A stretch of 64,000 nt of DNA, taken from positions 62,001 through 126,000 of the forward strand of contig MU839099.1 of the NCBI GenBank assembly GCA_030685235.1. The letters are read 5' to 3'. How positions within the stretch are numbered: the first letter of the stretch is position 1; every line of letters starts with the position of its first letter. Source of the DNA: Copromyces sp. CBS 386.78. Lineage: Eukaryota; Ascomycota; Sordariomycetes; Sordariales; Sordariaceae. A program made the translations under genes and the position numbers. The notes below the pieces were generated by a model. It was not told the DNA's origin. It saw only the letters and a list, made by a program, of their open reading frames with translations, and did no database searches. This document shows positions 12,128 to 23,900 of this stretch, piece after piece.

Positions 12128-12693
12128 AGGCCGTTCAAAGTACTTGTATTCCTCACGGTTAGCCAAGATAGATCGAGAGCTCCTGGAGGAACGCATTCGA
12201 TTCTTACATACAAAACCGGACTCGTCTGACAGTTCATAGTCTCTGTAGAGATTGCATAGAGTTAGATAATGATCAACACAGAATGATAATATCGAGTATA
12301 GTCACTGACCTTCAGCATTTGAGAAAAAGAACTAACCGGGGAACAATGCCATATATAGTGGTACGCTACACATGTTAGCGGCCTGCATCAAGCTTCCAAG
12401 ACCTAGTTTCAAGACACGGGGATGATCAATCGGCTCCAGGAGGACAGGCCGTAATGGAATGCCTTGTTGGGACTTATCATTAGCCACAAGAAAGATATTG
12501 TTCACGAAGAAAATACATCAAACGTCCCACATCGGTTTGATAACCGTAAGCCCCGTATTTCAACGGGCTGGGAAAGGAGCGATGCTGGTAAAATGTGAAC
12601 AAGAAGCACCGGCATATATCGTTGTATGAATGTTTTGGTGGTGGTGTTGCCCAAGTCCGGTCCCAGTGATCCAAGTGGATTGCGAATTCTTTA
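12128..12693. other. Intergenic region between convergent genes
   Basis: 566 nt between the ends of the GH2 gene and the NTF2-like gene. Nothing beyond presumptive 3' untranslated sequence is visible. Confidence 0.4.
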
Positions 12694-13747
12694 TCACTTC
12701 TTGGTCTCAAACCCTTCCCGGATGGCCCTCATCTTGACGTCTTCTTCCTCATTCTTGGGGACCTTGACGATGACGGGCATTGTCATTGCGAGTACCTTTC
12801 GGAAAGCCTAAGATGGAATTGGCGTTAGCAAAGTTTGAGTGGCCTGTGGATCGCAGCAAGGGTATCGCCAGAGCATACTACAATGGGCGGCAGCCACCAA
12901 GCTGCACTGCAATACACCGAGAATGCGGCATCCAGGAGTTTCCTCATCATTCGCATCACCGTGTTGGCAAACCAAAACACTACCTATTCGGCGGAGGCAT
13001 TTGCATATTAGTCAAAGAGGCTTTCAAGGTTGTCTTTGCCAGATACCCCTGGACATACCTCACTGAGCGCTCCCTCAGGCAACTGCCCATCCCACCTATC
13101 CTCCACTCTGTCAATCTTGCCATTGCTATCAACCCATATCTTGACTAAGCTGTGAATATCCTGTTGCTTGTTTATTGACGGCAAGGTGTACTTGTTGTGG
13201 AGTTTGACCTCGATCGGATTTCCGGATGAGACGACCTCGTGGGACTGGATTTCAACAGGACTGAACATTTGTGCAAGGGCGTACCACTGTGCGGCATATC
13301 GATTGTACCCCTTTGCCGTGGTGAGAGGGTCGATGAAGGTGGCATCAGGGTTCCAGAGGGAGAGGTGCTTGAGGGAAGGCTTTCCTTCGAAGAGCTGATG
13401 TGAAGAGACGGTAGTTAGCACCGAGGAGCGGACTTGGGCAGACTGTGTAGTTTGGGAGGCAGTCTTACATCTAGAACAGCGCCGACAAGCATCTTGTTGT
13501 ACGGAGACAGTTCGACACCAGGAGCCTCGATAATCAAGTGATTGGCGACTCCTATTTGCTTCATGCTGGTTGGGACGGCTCCGATCCCGTTGTGGACTGT
13601 GGAGGCAGGCCTGTCCGCCATCTTCACCAAAGGTATCGTTATTCTGAGTGGTGGAGATCTTAGCGGCTTCGCAACCGGTATACTGGCGTGTCTGGCCGCG
13701 CGGAGGATTGGGATCCTCGAGCGAGTTGCTACAAGTGTCGAGGTCAT
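12694..13747 (-). CDS. NTF2-like/SnoaL-like fold protein
   Basis: Minus-strand exons 13469-13747, 13059-13394 and 12694-12807 give 242 aa. Intron 1 (74 nt) has donor GTAAGA, branch GCTAAC and CATCAG. Intron 2 (251 nt) has donor GTATGT, branch GCTAAC and acceptor TTAG. The first ~45 residues are rich in Arg, Ser, Ala and Pro and low in acids, resembling a mitochondrial presequence; an internal Met (MADRPAST) is an alternative start. The middle (Y-x-x-YAAQWYALAQMF, then alternating beta strands with KLHNKYTL and IWVDSNGKIDRVEDRWDG) matches the cone-shaped NTF2/SnoaL fold. The C-terminus is charged. The family is functionally diverse and no catalytic residues can be assigned. Role unknown. Confidence 0.72.
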
Positions 13748-14117
13748 GGAGGCGATGTCAAAATGATAAAAGATTTAAGTACCATGCAAACTGGTCAGCC
13801 AAAAGCCTGTCTTTGGAATGATGCTTTGTGCTCGAAGGTAAGGTAACAAAAGGAATTTGGGGCAGTAAGATAGCATCAAATTTGTCGGTCTCCATCTTCA
13901 CAAGGAAGGAGAGCACCCAATGCAATGTCCTCTATGACCCGCCTTGGGAACGGCCACCTTCCCAAGGGTTCTAGCACGGACGACACCTGCTAGCGTGGGA
14001 ACGAGGAACAGGTGGACAATCGGGAACGTGTGGTGTGTTTGGGCCTTACAGAAACGACTTAGTTGTTGATGCCTTCTCTTCCAACTTCGTACATCATCCG
14101 TGAATGCGTTGCTCCCC
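13748..14117. other. Intergenic region
   Basis: 370 nt between the upstream end of the NTF2-like gene and the 3' end of the ankyrin gene, both on the minus strand. No other feature seen. Confidence 0.4.
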
Positions 14118-14650
14118 TCATGCCACGGTCTGCGGAGAGTTTGCCCTGTACTCGTCGACAATGCTCTTGGCCTCGTCCATCTCATAATCGCCCGGATAGT
14201 CCAGTACCGAATCTCCAAATCGGTTTTTGGCTGTCGGATCAGCACCATGGGCGACCAGTGCCCTCAACACGTCGAGGTAGCCGAAACGCATTGCTGTATG
14301 TACCGGCCGGTCGCCCGTAAAGCGATTGGCCATGTTGAAGTATGTGGTCTTGTTTTCTTGGGAGCCGAGCAGGACTGCCAATGCCTCGATCGAAGCTGAG
14401 ACCGATATGCTCCGTTAGAGTCTCTAGCATAATGCTGGCAGTGGAGGGGTCGATACTTACACCTTTGGCCCAACTGGGCTGCAATATGCGCCGCCGTTCT
14501 CTGGAAGTCGTCCTTGCAAGAAATCAAGACTTCTGCTTCGGTCACATTTTCCCGCCGAGCAAGACTTTTGACGACAGCGGCAAGTCCAGCAAGATCGCCC
14601 TGTCCCGCGCGCACAGAGATCGAGTGGGCTTCTTGGGGTGTAATGAACAT
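14118..14650 (-). CDS. Small ankyrin-repeat protein
   Basis: Two minus-strand exons, 14461-14650 and 14118-14395, are separated by a 65-nt intron (GTAAGT donor, CTCAG acceptor) and give 155 aa. The N-terminus (ITPQEAHSISVRAGQGDLAG) begins an ankyrin-like helix pair. FQRTAAHIAAQLGQ is a typical first-helix signature. DRPVHTAMRFGYLDVLRALV followed by AHGADPTAKNRFGDSVLDYP is a full repeat. About three repeats are present, so it is probably a small soluble protein-binding module. Partners cannot be inferred. Confidence 0.75.
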
Positions 14651-15654
14651 TGTAGGCTATGGCTTGGATAGCAATTGGCAGTCGCGACTGTTCTAGAGAA
14701 GAGGTGCAGGGCCAAACGGGGAAATGTCAAAAAGGAAAGAGCGAGCCTCCAGAAACATCAATAGGAACCACGGTCGTCATATTGACACTGCACGCCGTAT
14801 TGATTCGGGTATCGGACATTCCCCCCATCAAGTCCGTGATTGTCTCTGCTAGTGCAATGTTCATTCAGCCTTTGGTTAGCAAGATGAACCAACGGATGCC
14901 TTTGTCAACGGGAATTGGGAGGTGTCTGTAACAGGACAGCAACTGAGCCTAACAGTCTTTAACCTTGCGTCCATCATGCAGTACCCCATAAAGCGTTCCG
15001 CCAAGAACTTCGAATGGTGTCAGAGTCTTGTATGTATGACAAGTAAAAGAGTAAGAGGAAGAGCAGTCGCTGCCGGCGGAGATGTCTCGCATCCGATAGC
15101 AGGTGTCGATCTGGCAGGAGCGCGTTTGGCCGCAGCTGCCAACGGAAACCATTGAGGTGTCTTGTCTGCTGAACAGAAGACTGCCGTGGCATCAACTGAA
15201 ATGTACGCGAGCCTATAAAGCAAAAGAATCATAGTACCAGATGCAAATCAAGGTAGACAGCTACTCATACGAAAGTTGTGTTTCGCATCAGGACTTTGTA
15301 AGAGCTTCAAACCTAGGAGTGATGGAGGTGAGTTCGAAGATTTCTTCCATTCCCTAGAGGTAGGTAGGTCGGGCAGCTTCGGGCGGCTGCATCCCGACCC
15401 TGCAAGCGGGGTTGCTCGAACGGTTCCATGTCACCGTTCCAAATTCCTTCAAAACAACCACATACAGTCCAATACTGGTTTCCATTGTTTGTTAGCTCGA
15501 GACCTCTAGTCAACCTTCAACCTTCCTAGGCGTTTACATATCTAACTAAACGTTCTATATCAGACGCACCATCTTACCTTGGATATGCCATTTCGAATTT
15601 TATCAATACCTCTCCAAGTCGTAATTAGCCATTATGTTTTGTAACATGTGAGGT
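14651..15654. other. Intergenic region before the P450 relic
   Basis: About 1 kb without a convincing gene. Short frames on both strands show no domain. Part of it may be degraded sequence belonging to the P450 relic that follows, but I cannot read P450 motifs in it. Confidence 0.35.
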
Positions 15655-15948
15655 TTGGGATGGATCTCGTCCAATAGGTATGCTAGGAGTACCGAGCTGA
15701 CGAATCCATTCGATCTGGGAAAGAAAACGCAATACCTCGCCCTCGATGTCATCAGCCATATTGGGTTTGGCGAGCCGTTTGGGGACCTTCTTTCAGACCA
15801 AGATGTGGGTGGTTACATCGAGGACGCCGAGAACGGCGTAAAGGCATCAGTCTATCTGTTGGGTCTCGGACTGACACAACTCGCACTCGGCACGCCACTC
15901 ATGCATTTGTCCCATATTGATTTTTATCAACGCCCTTTCCAACCGTAG
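15655..15948 (+). pseudogene. Cytochrome P450 fragment (relic)
   Basis: A single open stretch of about 97 codons has no ATG and no flanking P450 sequence. It contains RYARSTELTNPFDLGKKTQY, then LALDVISHIGFGEPFGDL and a following helical segment. This matches the region between the C and F helices of fungal P450s (PFDL-x-KKTQY-x-x-x-DVIS-x-x-x-FG). The I-helix, ExxR and haem-binding Cys motifs are missing: the frame stops at 15948 and none are seen in the next kilobase. I read it as a gene remnant; an isolated exon of an unrecognised gene is less likely. Confidence 0.65.
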
Positions 15949-16341
15949 GTATACAGCCATTATTTCTTCCGTAAACGGGGTTATGACAGTTTAGGGGAGC
16001 TCTCGTCCAGCAGACCAGGCGTACCGATCTAACAAACAAACCAGCATTAGACTGTACATGCTATATCAAATAGGTAAACAAACCCTGTCGTTTGCTACGA
16101 CATGATTGGAAAGCGTGCCACCTTGTTGGCTGGCAGGGCTTGTACCATTCAACAAGGCTCGCTCGACAAGTCGTTGGGAGTCGTGCATTCCATTGCAACC
16201 TTCACTGTTGGCCTCCCGCATCAACCCCATTTCCAACTTCATCGCATCCTCCACGATACTTATAGCTACCATTGCTTGAACTTCTATTCACCTCACCAGC
16301 AATCTGAAACAGGCGACACTGATCACATCCAGCGAGACATC
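15949..16341. other. Promoter region of the FN3K-like gene
   Basis: About 390 nt between the P450 relic and the kinase start. It contains the second copy of the ~36-nt dispersed motif. Confidence 0.4.
16021..16057. repeat. Copy 2 of the dispersed ~36-nt motif
   Basis: The core CTAACAAACAAACCAGCATT lies in a segment matching 3815-3851 except for a few transitions. It sits just downstream of the P450 relic and upstream of the FN3K-like gene. Confidence 0.55.
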
Positions 16342-17712
16342 ATGTCGTCTACGAACCTCCCCTCCGTCGACACAAAGGCCGACCACCAAGCAGCCATACT
16401 AGCCAAAAAGACAAACAAAAGCACAGGCCAGCCAATTAATGTCGACCCAGCTATCATTGCCGGTATGCTTCACGCTCACACCAACTCTTCAGCCTTCTGT
16501 TCTTCCATGTTTCTCTAACATAGGCTCAACAGCCCTTCTCCCAGCTTACACCTTCATCCAAGCCACCGCCCTCGGTGGTTCCCTTTGGTGTCAAACCGCC
16601 AAGATCGAAACCACCTTCTCTCCTTCGACCCCTAAAGACACTGGTGGCAGTGATCCCGTCCCAGCCTACTTTTTTCTCAAAACCACCCGCGGCCAAATCG
16701 CCAAGAAGATGTTCACCGGCGAATTCGCCGGCATGACGGCCCTTCACGAGGCTCTTCCGGAATTTGCTCCCAACCCTATCGCTTTCGGACCTTGCAGTGA
16801 CAACGACGACGACGAACAACCATCCTACTTCTTCCTAGAAGCCTACATCCCCATGTCTCCCTCCCACCCCTTGAACCCACACGCCTTCTGCTCCCGCCTA
16901 GCCCAGCTGCACAAATCCACCGCCGGCACTAGTCCTACAGGAAAATTCGGGTTTGGGGTGACTACCTGTAATGGTAACATCGAGCAGCCGGTTGAGTGGG
17001 AAGAGCGTTGGGATTTTTTCTTTGTGAAGGGGTTGCGGTGGATGGTTGATTCGTACGAGCGCATCACCTCTCAAGTCAATGGAACCGGCGGTGGCTTGGA
17101 AAGGGTGAATAACGAGTTGAGAAATGCAGTTAATAGGGTGTGCGCGGTAGTCATCCCCCACCTTTTATCCCCAGAAAGACTAAAAGATTCAGTAACGGGC
17201 GAGCCAGTAAAGCCGTGTCTGGTGCATGGGGATTTATGGCTTGGAAACACAGGCATTAACATGGACACGGGAGGGACACCAGTGATCTTCGACCCGGCAG
17301 CATTTTACGCCCATAACGAATATGAACTTGGCAACTGGGTTCCAGATAGGTGTAGGTTTGGGGGCTTGGAGGGCGAGTTTGTGAGGGAGTATAAGAGGTT
17401 GTATTCGCCCGCGGAACCGAGGGGGGAGTTTGAGGATCGGGTGAGATTGTATTCTTTGTGAGTTTTCGTCTCTTCTCTTTCCTCCCCTCGGTTTAGTGTG
17501 ATGGACTGAGTGGTGAGGATGCTGACGAGTGTTGGTATAGTCGGTTCGAATTGCACTTTTGTTGTTTGTTTCCTGGTCAGGATGAGCCCGCGAGGGTTAT
17601 GAAGGCGTAAGTGATTTGACTTCTGAATGGATGTGTTTACTTTGAGGTTGGCTGACAATGGATGGATAGCATGATTGAAGATATGAACAGGCTGTGTGAG
17701 AAGTACCTATAG
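16342..17712 (+). CDS. Fructosamine-3-kinase/ketosamine-3-kinase family protein
   Basis: Exons 16342-16462, 16524-17457, 17541-17606 and 17670-17712 give about 387 aa. Introns are 61, 83 and 63 nt with GTATGC, GTGAGT and GTAAGT donors. The signature LVHGDLWLGNTG (His-Gly-Asp ~275-277) is the catalytic-loop motif of the FN3K family. FDPAAFYAHNEYELG supplies the metal-binding DPA and downstream acidic residues. AQLHKST and the GKFGFG region also fit. The family phosphorylates ketosamines on glycated proteins or small molecules in the cytosol, leading to deglycation. N-terminal residues before the first intron are Lys/Thr-rich and variable. The exon 2/3 join was chosen because it keeps LYS-F-RFELHF in frame. 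Confidence 0.87.
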
Positions 17713-18497
17713 AGGGATGGCGTTAGGTTGAGCACCGAGGGTGTTAAGGTCAAGGTAGAGATTGGACAGGTCCGGAATTGCGTGGTGAATATTTTGATGC
17801 CATGTTCAAGGCGCCACTATTCTGAACTGATCTATACTGTTTGGCTGGACGACAAAGTTGAAGGGATGATTTTGTGTGACAGACGGAAGTTACTGCACTA
17901 TCGCAGTTGCGCTGAAAACAATGGAAGCTGTGATAAGGATGCATCTCATTCACCAACATCAAGGGACGTAGCCGGAAGTAGTACTACTTTCCAATACATG
18001 GAACGAATCATATGAAGCTTGCGACTATCTACGATCGCTGTCCCAATACCACGATGGTTATTTCCATGTCATGAATATCCGCAAGAATTGAAAGCTGCGG
18101 TGTTATCGTTATGAAACGCAAACCGAATGTTTTGAAAACACCAGAAGATGGTGCGAATACGTCGTCACTCTCCACAGGGAGCTTGTTGGGAGCAAGATGC
18201 GCGGAGGCGGGTAAAATGATGCCCATGACAAGAGGGACCGATGCAAACGATCTCTCCGCGGTTCGATAGAACTCAGGGGCATAGGATTGAAATCCGCATG
18301 AATGTAAAACAAAAATAATTCCCCGCCGATAACGAGAAATGCAGACAGTAAGGAAAAAGAGAAGGAAAAGAAGGCTGCGCTCTTCAATTGCGAAGGTTGA
18401 ATGCTTGTGTTGTGTTGTGTTTTTGTGAGATGACGTAATTGTAACTTGTCGCACATAATGTGCGAATCCGAGGTTGTATGTCAACAAACACATCAAG
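17713..18497. other. Intergenic region before tRNA-Gln
   Basis: About 790 nt. A long minus-strand frame (18029-18583) overlaps the tRNA gene and has no domain signal, so I take it as chance. No other feature seen. Confidence 0.4.
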
Positions 18498-18588
18498 GGT
18501 TGTGTAGTGTAGTGGTTATCACTCTGGATTTTGAAATGTAACAACTTCAATTCTTCCGGTAACCCCGGTTCGAACCCGGGCACGACCT
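18498..18588 (+). tRNA. tRNA-Gln (UUG) with intron
   Basis: Acceptor stem GGTTGTG pairs with CACGACC. The D-arm AGTGTAGTGGTTATCACT and T-arm CCCCGGTTCGAACCCGGG are canonical. The anticodon stem CTGGA pairs with TCCGG. The loop reads TT-TTG-A, so the anticodon at 18531-18533 is UUG. A ~19-nt intron (18535-18553) follows position 37, the standard nuclear site. The T-run just downstream is a Pol III terminator. It lies about 300 nt left of the AT-rich transposon block. Confidence 0.93.
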
Positions 18589-18590
18589 CA

Positions 18591-18606
18591 TTTTTTGCAC
18601 TTTTTT
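18591..18606 (+). terminator. Pol III terminator of tRNA-Gln
   Basis: Two T6 runs directly after the tRNA 3' end, as expected for RNA polymerase III termination. Confidence 0.75.
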
Positions 18607-18927
18607 CAACTTCTTTTTGCTTTTACCTGCGTGCTTTGCTGCCTTTTTACCAGCGGTGCGTTTCTTTGCGCTTCCGATGACTTCGATGCCTCACAGCGCC
18701 AAGCCATGCCGCTCGATGTGTGCCGTATGATGACATGGCGTGACCCCACTTACCCCTTTTTTTTTCGGTGAGCAGTTCCAGCTAGGGATCGATAGAAACG
18801 GAAAAAATGGCATTCTTTCATTTCCCTTACGATACTGTATCTGACCGCTAGTAAGTGATCCGTGCACGAGTCCGTATACTCTAGGCACATATACACGGTC
18901 TATCTATTAAACTCTAGTAAATTTAAG

Positions 18928-20762
18928 CAGGGTAAATCGTTAAAAATACTACTTTTTTAAGTAACGACTCGATATTTCGATTCCCCGTACCAAGAAACCC
19001 CCTATCGCAATACCTCTAATCCGCTAACCAACTAATAAAACTATTTATAAAGAGTTTCGCCTTATTTACGAAAATAGGTTTATTACGTAGACTACCTACT
19101 ATAATTACTACGATTATAGAATTACCGCTAATATAATTCAATTGTACTAGTATTTCTCTAATTACGTAAAGTATTAACAATACTAAATACAATAATAAAT
19201 TTAATAACGTAATAATATTCATAAATATATATTATTGTTAATTATTACTTAAAAGGCTAAAATCGACCTCTACGCTATAAAAATAATTTTCTTCAATAGT
19301 AGGGGATTTACCCTATTTGAAAGTTCTCCTATAAAAACATTCCTCTACGCACTTATCTTACTTTATACCCCGCCAATAACCGTAGTAATCCGCAAAACCT
19401 AATTGCCTAAAGTATATTAATCTATACGAACCTAATTTAAAGAAACGTATATTAACCCCTAATTTCTTATTAATATCTTCTTTAACGAAAATAATGATTA
19501 TATTAACCGTCGGATCCTTAATATTTCTTTTATTATCCCTAATAATCTATTTTTCTTCTAATTTAATAAAAATATTAATTCGACTAAATATACGTCCGTT
19601 AATTTCGTAACTATCGTAAGCAACGCTATTAATAAACTTATAGAGGGGTAAATTGTAAAAATTAATGTATTTATTATTAATACTTATAATAGAATTCGTC
19701 GCGTAATATAGGAACTTTTTGCTAATAACTATTTCCGCTACTCCTTCGTAGTCTTATATAATTTATATTCGCTTTAACTACTTATAAAAGATATATTCGG
19801 CCTTCCCTACTTTAAAACGCTAGTTCAATAAGTTGCTACCCTAATTAACTATTTTCGTACTTCGAAATTATAATTATCGCGGTTAAGAGCTCTAATACTA
19901 TTATATATTAGAAGGATCCTTACTATCCTAATTAGGTAAATAATCTATTTATTATTTATTTAATATAGTAAACTAACTAAATTAATATAATTATTTAATA
20001 GGGTTTATAGTATAGATTGGTCGACTTAGTCCACCGTATAAAACTAGTACTTTAAACTTAGGCTCGCTTAATACAGTTTGAAAGTTAGTACTATAACGCG
20101 CCGGGCGAAGATCCTATCTAAATTAAGTATATTATTAATATTATTGAAAATATATAGTTCTAATACGGTCTCAATACCCTCGAGCGGTTTCTATTGCCTT
20201 TCTATAAAGTTCAACTTTAATTAGAGGCTAATTATATATATATTAATTATACTATACTTAAATAAATAAAGGTTTAGGAAAATTAAATATAATTTTAATA
20301 TAGAATCCTCGCTAACGATTAATAGGAGTTCGAACGCTTCTATATTATTAAATAAATAAAATAGTTAACTCTATTGAATTAATTGGGCTTCCTATTACTA
20401 TTAACAATTACTATAGTAGTAATAACTTTAGTTCGCCCTCCTATCTAATTAATTTAAACTATAGCAATTAGCTTCCTATAATAGTATAGCTATTACTTTA
20501 ACCGCCCGCTACTAAAGGTTATTATAGACTTCTTAAATTTTAAGATTTATATAAGTATTTATATACCTAATATTAAAATTTAAAATTTCGATTTACCGCC
20601 TAAGCAATTCTAACAATACCTTTTAGACCGTTAATTACTTATTACGCCGTTTACTATAAGAATATTCAATACTCCCGCTAATAACGTACCTTATAAGCGG
20701 GCCTTCTCCGCTATAAACTATTTAGAATCGCCTATATATAACCGACTATTTAGTAAGCGTAT
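18928..20762 (+). mobile_element. hAT-type DNA transposon relic, 5' part
   Basis: Decayed transposase reads on the plus strand. From about 19640, once RIP-type stops are ignored, the frame resembles the fungal hAT/RNase H-like transposase: a stretch ending LLIKDIFGLPYFKTLVQ, then NYFRTSKL and LSRLRAL. Near 20650-20757 it matches the hAT C-terminal dimerisation motif (NTPANNVPYKRAFSAINYL, then SPIYNRL). The frame is cut at 20762 by the LTR element and resumes after 28088. A candidate terminal CAGGGTAAATCG lies at 18928-18939. It loosely matches the inverse of sequence near 28371-28382, but no 8-bp target duplication was found, so the outer ends are approximate. Confidence 0.65.
20758..20762. 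repeat. Target-site duplication, left copy (CGTAT)
   Basis: CGTAT immediately precedes the 5' LTR and is repeated immediately after the 3' LTR. Removing the element and one copy joins the flanking hAT reading frame. Confidence 0.85.
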
Positions 20763-20991
20763 TATCACAGGATTACCTGTGATGGCACATAGCACTGGGC
20801 ACTGCATGGTCGAGTCTATTGGCCATTGGCCAATGGGATTGCATGCACGCACTAGTGGGCTTCGGTCTGGATTTAGGTACAGTATAGCCTGCCCTATATC
20901 TAGACCGCACTCCTCCCTCCTCTCCTTCTTTCCTTCCTCGTACAACTACGTTTATTTAACCTCACCCTTAACGGTGTCCTACCCCATAATA
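20763..20991 (+). repeat. 5' LTR (229 bp)
   Basis: Starts TATCACAGG and ends CCCCATAATA. These fit ancestral TGT...ACA ends in which TG became TA and CA became TA by RIP. It aligns without gaps to 27855-28083. The differences, about 32 by eye, are all transitions. A perfect 8-bp inverted repeat (ATCACAGG-ATTA-CCTGTGAT) occupies 20764-20783. Confidence 0.9.
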
Positions 20992-23900
20992 ATTAGTTGT
21001 ACCTTACTATTACGTTGCGTACGTATACTTTAAAATAAATTTATCGCCGCCGTTATAAATATTTCCGACGAGCTTGCGATTTCATCGCACTACGATCAAA
21101 ATCCGTCGTACCGCGACTATACTTCTCTTTTATCGTACTACAATTATATTTCTTTTTCGTCGTATTGCGATAGACCTCTCTTTCATTGCTATAAGGTAGT
21201 TAACGGATACTATTTACGCTATAAAATAATAAATACTAATTAGAACGATTATAATTATTTAAATAGCGGCCCCTATTATTAATTTCGACGTTATTATTTC
21301 TACGATTAATACTATCGTTGGCTTTAAATACGAATAATTTTTCGAAAACGTTACGGAAACCTTTAACGGTACCGCTCTCTAATACCTAAATAACCTAATC
21401 GCAGAGGAAGTTTTTAATACCGCTTTTAAATTCGTCTAATATACTACTTTTCCCTACGTTATTATTGCTTTTATTTAATTAATTTATTCGGACTTAATTT
21501 AAATTAATACGTTCGCTAGCGCCGCCTAAAATTCCTTCGAAGCCGCCTATTAATAAATTACTAATTAAGAAGGTATTATTACTAACCTTTAATAGGAATT
21601 CGCTAACCTTTAATAGGAGGCCTAGTAATTCTATAGTAATTTCGTTATAATTAACGAAATTAATATTAAATTTAAGAAAACCGTTGAAATTTAAATTAGG
21701 GCCTTTAAAAAGGTTATTCGTAATAAAATTATTATACCCGCTTCCATCCCCGCTTCCAATTCCGACAACAAAGAAATAGCTACCCTTAAGTCCCGTATTA
21801 ATAAAGACCCCACCGCCTATACCGGCGAGGATACTTTTACCGTTAAAAAAGCCGAGGCTTTCTAAGATTGGAAAGATAAGATTTAGTTTTATTAGTTCTA
21901 GGACGCTTAGTAATTCAATTAAAATAAGTATTATAAATTCGTTTAAATCCTTTCGTACTTCGGCGGTAATGCCTTTAGGACTTTAGCCCCCTACGTAATA
22001 CCTATTATTAAAGAGGTAGACCCAACGAAGTAAAAGTAAGTAAGCGCGGAGGCCTTTTTCGAATACTTCGGTACGAAGTATAATTATATAGACTTCACCT
22101 TCGAAGTATACCGGGATTTTAAATCCTTTAAAATATTTAAGGGTATTAGATAATTCGATTTCGAAGATAAATTTATTACTATTATTAATAAATACGATTT
22201 CAATAACGTAATAAAGATATACTATTTAAAGATAAAAGTTACGAACGAAATTTACGATATTATCGTTTATTAGTAAAATACCCCGATTTATAACGATTTC
22301 GACGGATAATTTATCTTCTATTGTAAATTCGCTACTAATTTAAAGGAGTATAATTAATATAATAAAATTAATATTTACTTTAAAAACGGCGCCGTTAGTA
22401 CTAGTAATACCGCTACCCTTGAACGTACTATTAATTAAAATAGTATTACTATAGATTTCAACATTATAAACGCTATTAACATTTAATTATTTTATATAAT
22501 CGATAAGGTAATTATTAATTATTATATAAAAAATAGATTTTATAAGCGCTATACTTAAATTAACTACTATATTTACAAATATTATAATAGTATTAATATT
22601 AATATCCCTAAAGAATAAAGGGAGTGCGAACGTTATAATTATTATATTAGAGGAGGTAATAATAATTGTAGTAAACCCGCTATAAGCTAGACCGGTAACG
22701 GTAATAATAGTAATAATAATATTCGTATTAACGCCATCGCTACTAATAAGCCCGCCGCTCCTATTATATTCCTTACTCTAATTCCTACTTAATTTACGGA
22801 ATATAATGCGGGAAATATGCCGCCTCTCTATTAAATCGTTTAGAGAGGCCGTTGTCCGTAGTAATAATAGAGGAGGAGGAAATTAATTTAGTAGATTTAA
22901 AAGTAATTTAATTTAAGAATTTAAATTTAAATAATTATAATAATAATTCTATCCTCCTCTTTATTTAAATTATTTATAAACTATATAATTAACGTAGTAA
23001 ATATATTATTTTAATTAATAACGGATATTCTACTTTCGCTTTTATCAATTACAATTTTACCGCTCGCTATATTATTCCGCTATTGAAGTTCCTTAAATTA
23101 AAAGCCTTATATTTAGTAGACAATATATTTAAGGACTTTATTACCTATTATTATAAAATCTAATTATAGATCGGTTACTATATAGAAACGATCGTTATAT
23201 TGGCCTACGACCTAGCCGACGACTATTTTATTATTTTAGGCATATTATAACTTAAATTTTATAACCTTACTATATTATAGCTAGATAGTGCTATTACTTT
23301 TATTAATTAATATATAGACTGCTGCCTTCCTATTGATTTTTCGCCTTCTTTATAGTACGCGCTTAAGGTTTAGAAGTATATTTATATACGTTATTACGAA
23401 ATTGTATAAAATATAATTAAAGTAGTCGGTTCTAGTATATTAGTTACGGATATACTAATTACGAACCCCATTCCCGCTCCCACTACCGTTGAAGACGATA
23501 CCTTAAATCCCGCCCTAATTGCGGATATTATTACTATAATTCCTAAGCGGATTAAACCTACTATTTGCCGTACTATAGCCGGCTAGCGAAGATCCGACCC
23601 CTACTACTATATTATAGTATATAAGACATATTTTTCGAACGAATTAATTAACCTTATAAATATTAAAAATATAACGGCCGCCAATTTCAATTAGTTATAT
23701 GAGAAATATTATTTACGGGTATTCTATATTTTGTACTTAGAATTTTATAAGATTTTAAAAGAGGTTAGGGCGGAGGAAGAAGCTTAGGCTAAAGAGGTAG
23801 AAGGGGGCGCCCTAAAGTTTAAAGAGTATAAAAACGATGAAAGTATTATTAATAGAGGGGTAAAGATAGGAATTAAATACAATTATAATTATAATATACT

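Noticed and set aside
18029..18583. 184-codon minus-strand frame
   Set aside because: Its first residues are the antisense of the tRNA-Gln T-arm (a common artefact), and the rest has no domain.
19016..19222. 68-codon minus-strand frame in the AT-rich block
   Set aside because: Ile/Leu/Asn-rich translation of RIPed DNA; chance.
20992..21010. Primer-binding site of the LTR element
   Set aside because: The sequence after the 5' LTR is altered by RIP and cannot be matched confidently to any tRNA 3' end.
20718..21033. Frames on both strands over the 5' LTR
   Set aside because: Open only because the LTR is less AT-mutated; the LTR is non-coding and the 3' LTR shows the same artefact at 27871-28095.
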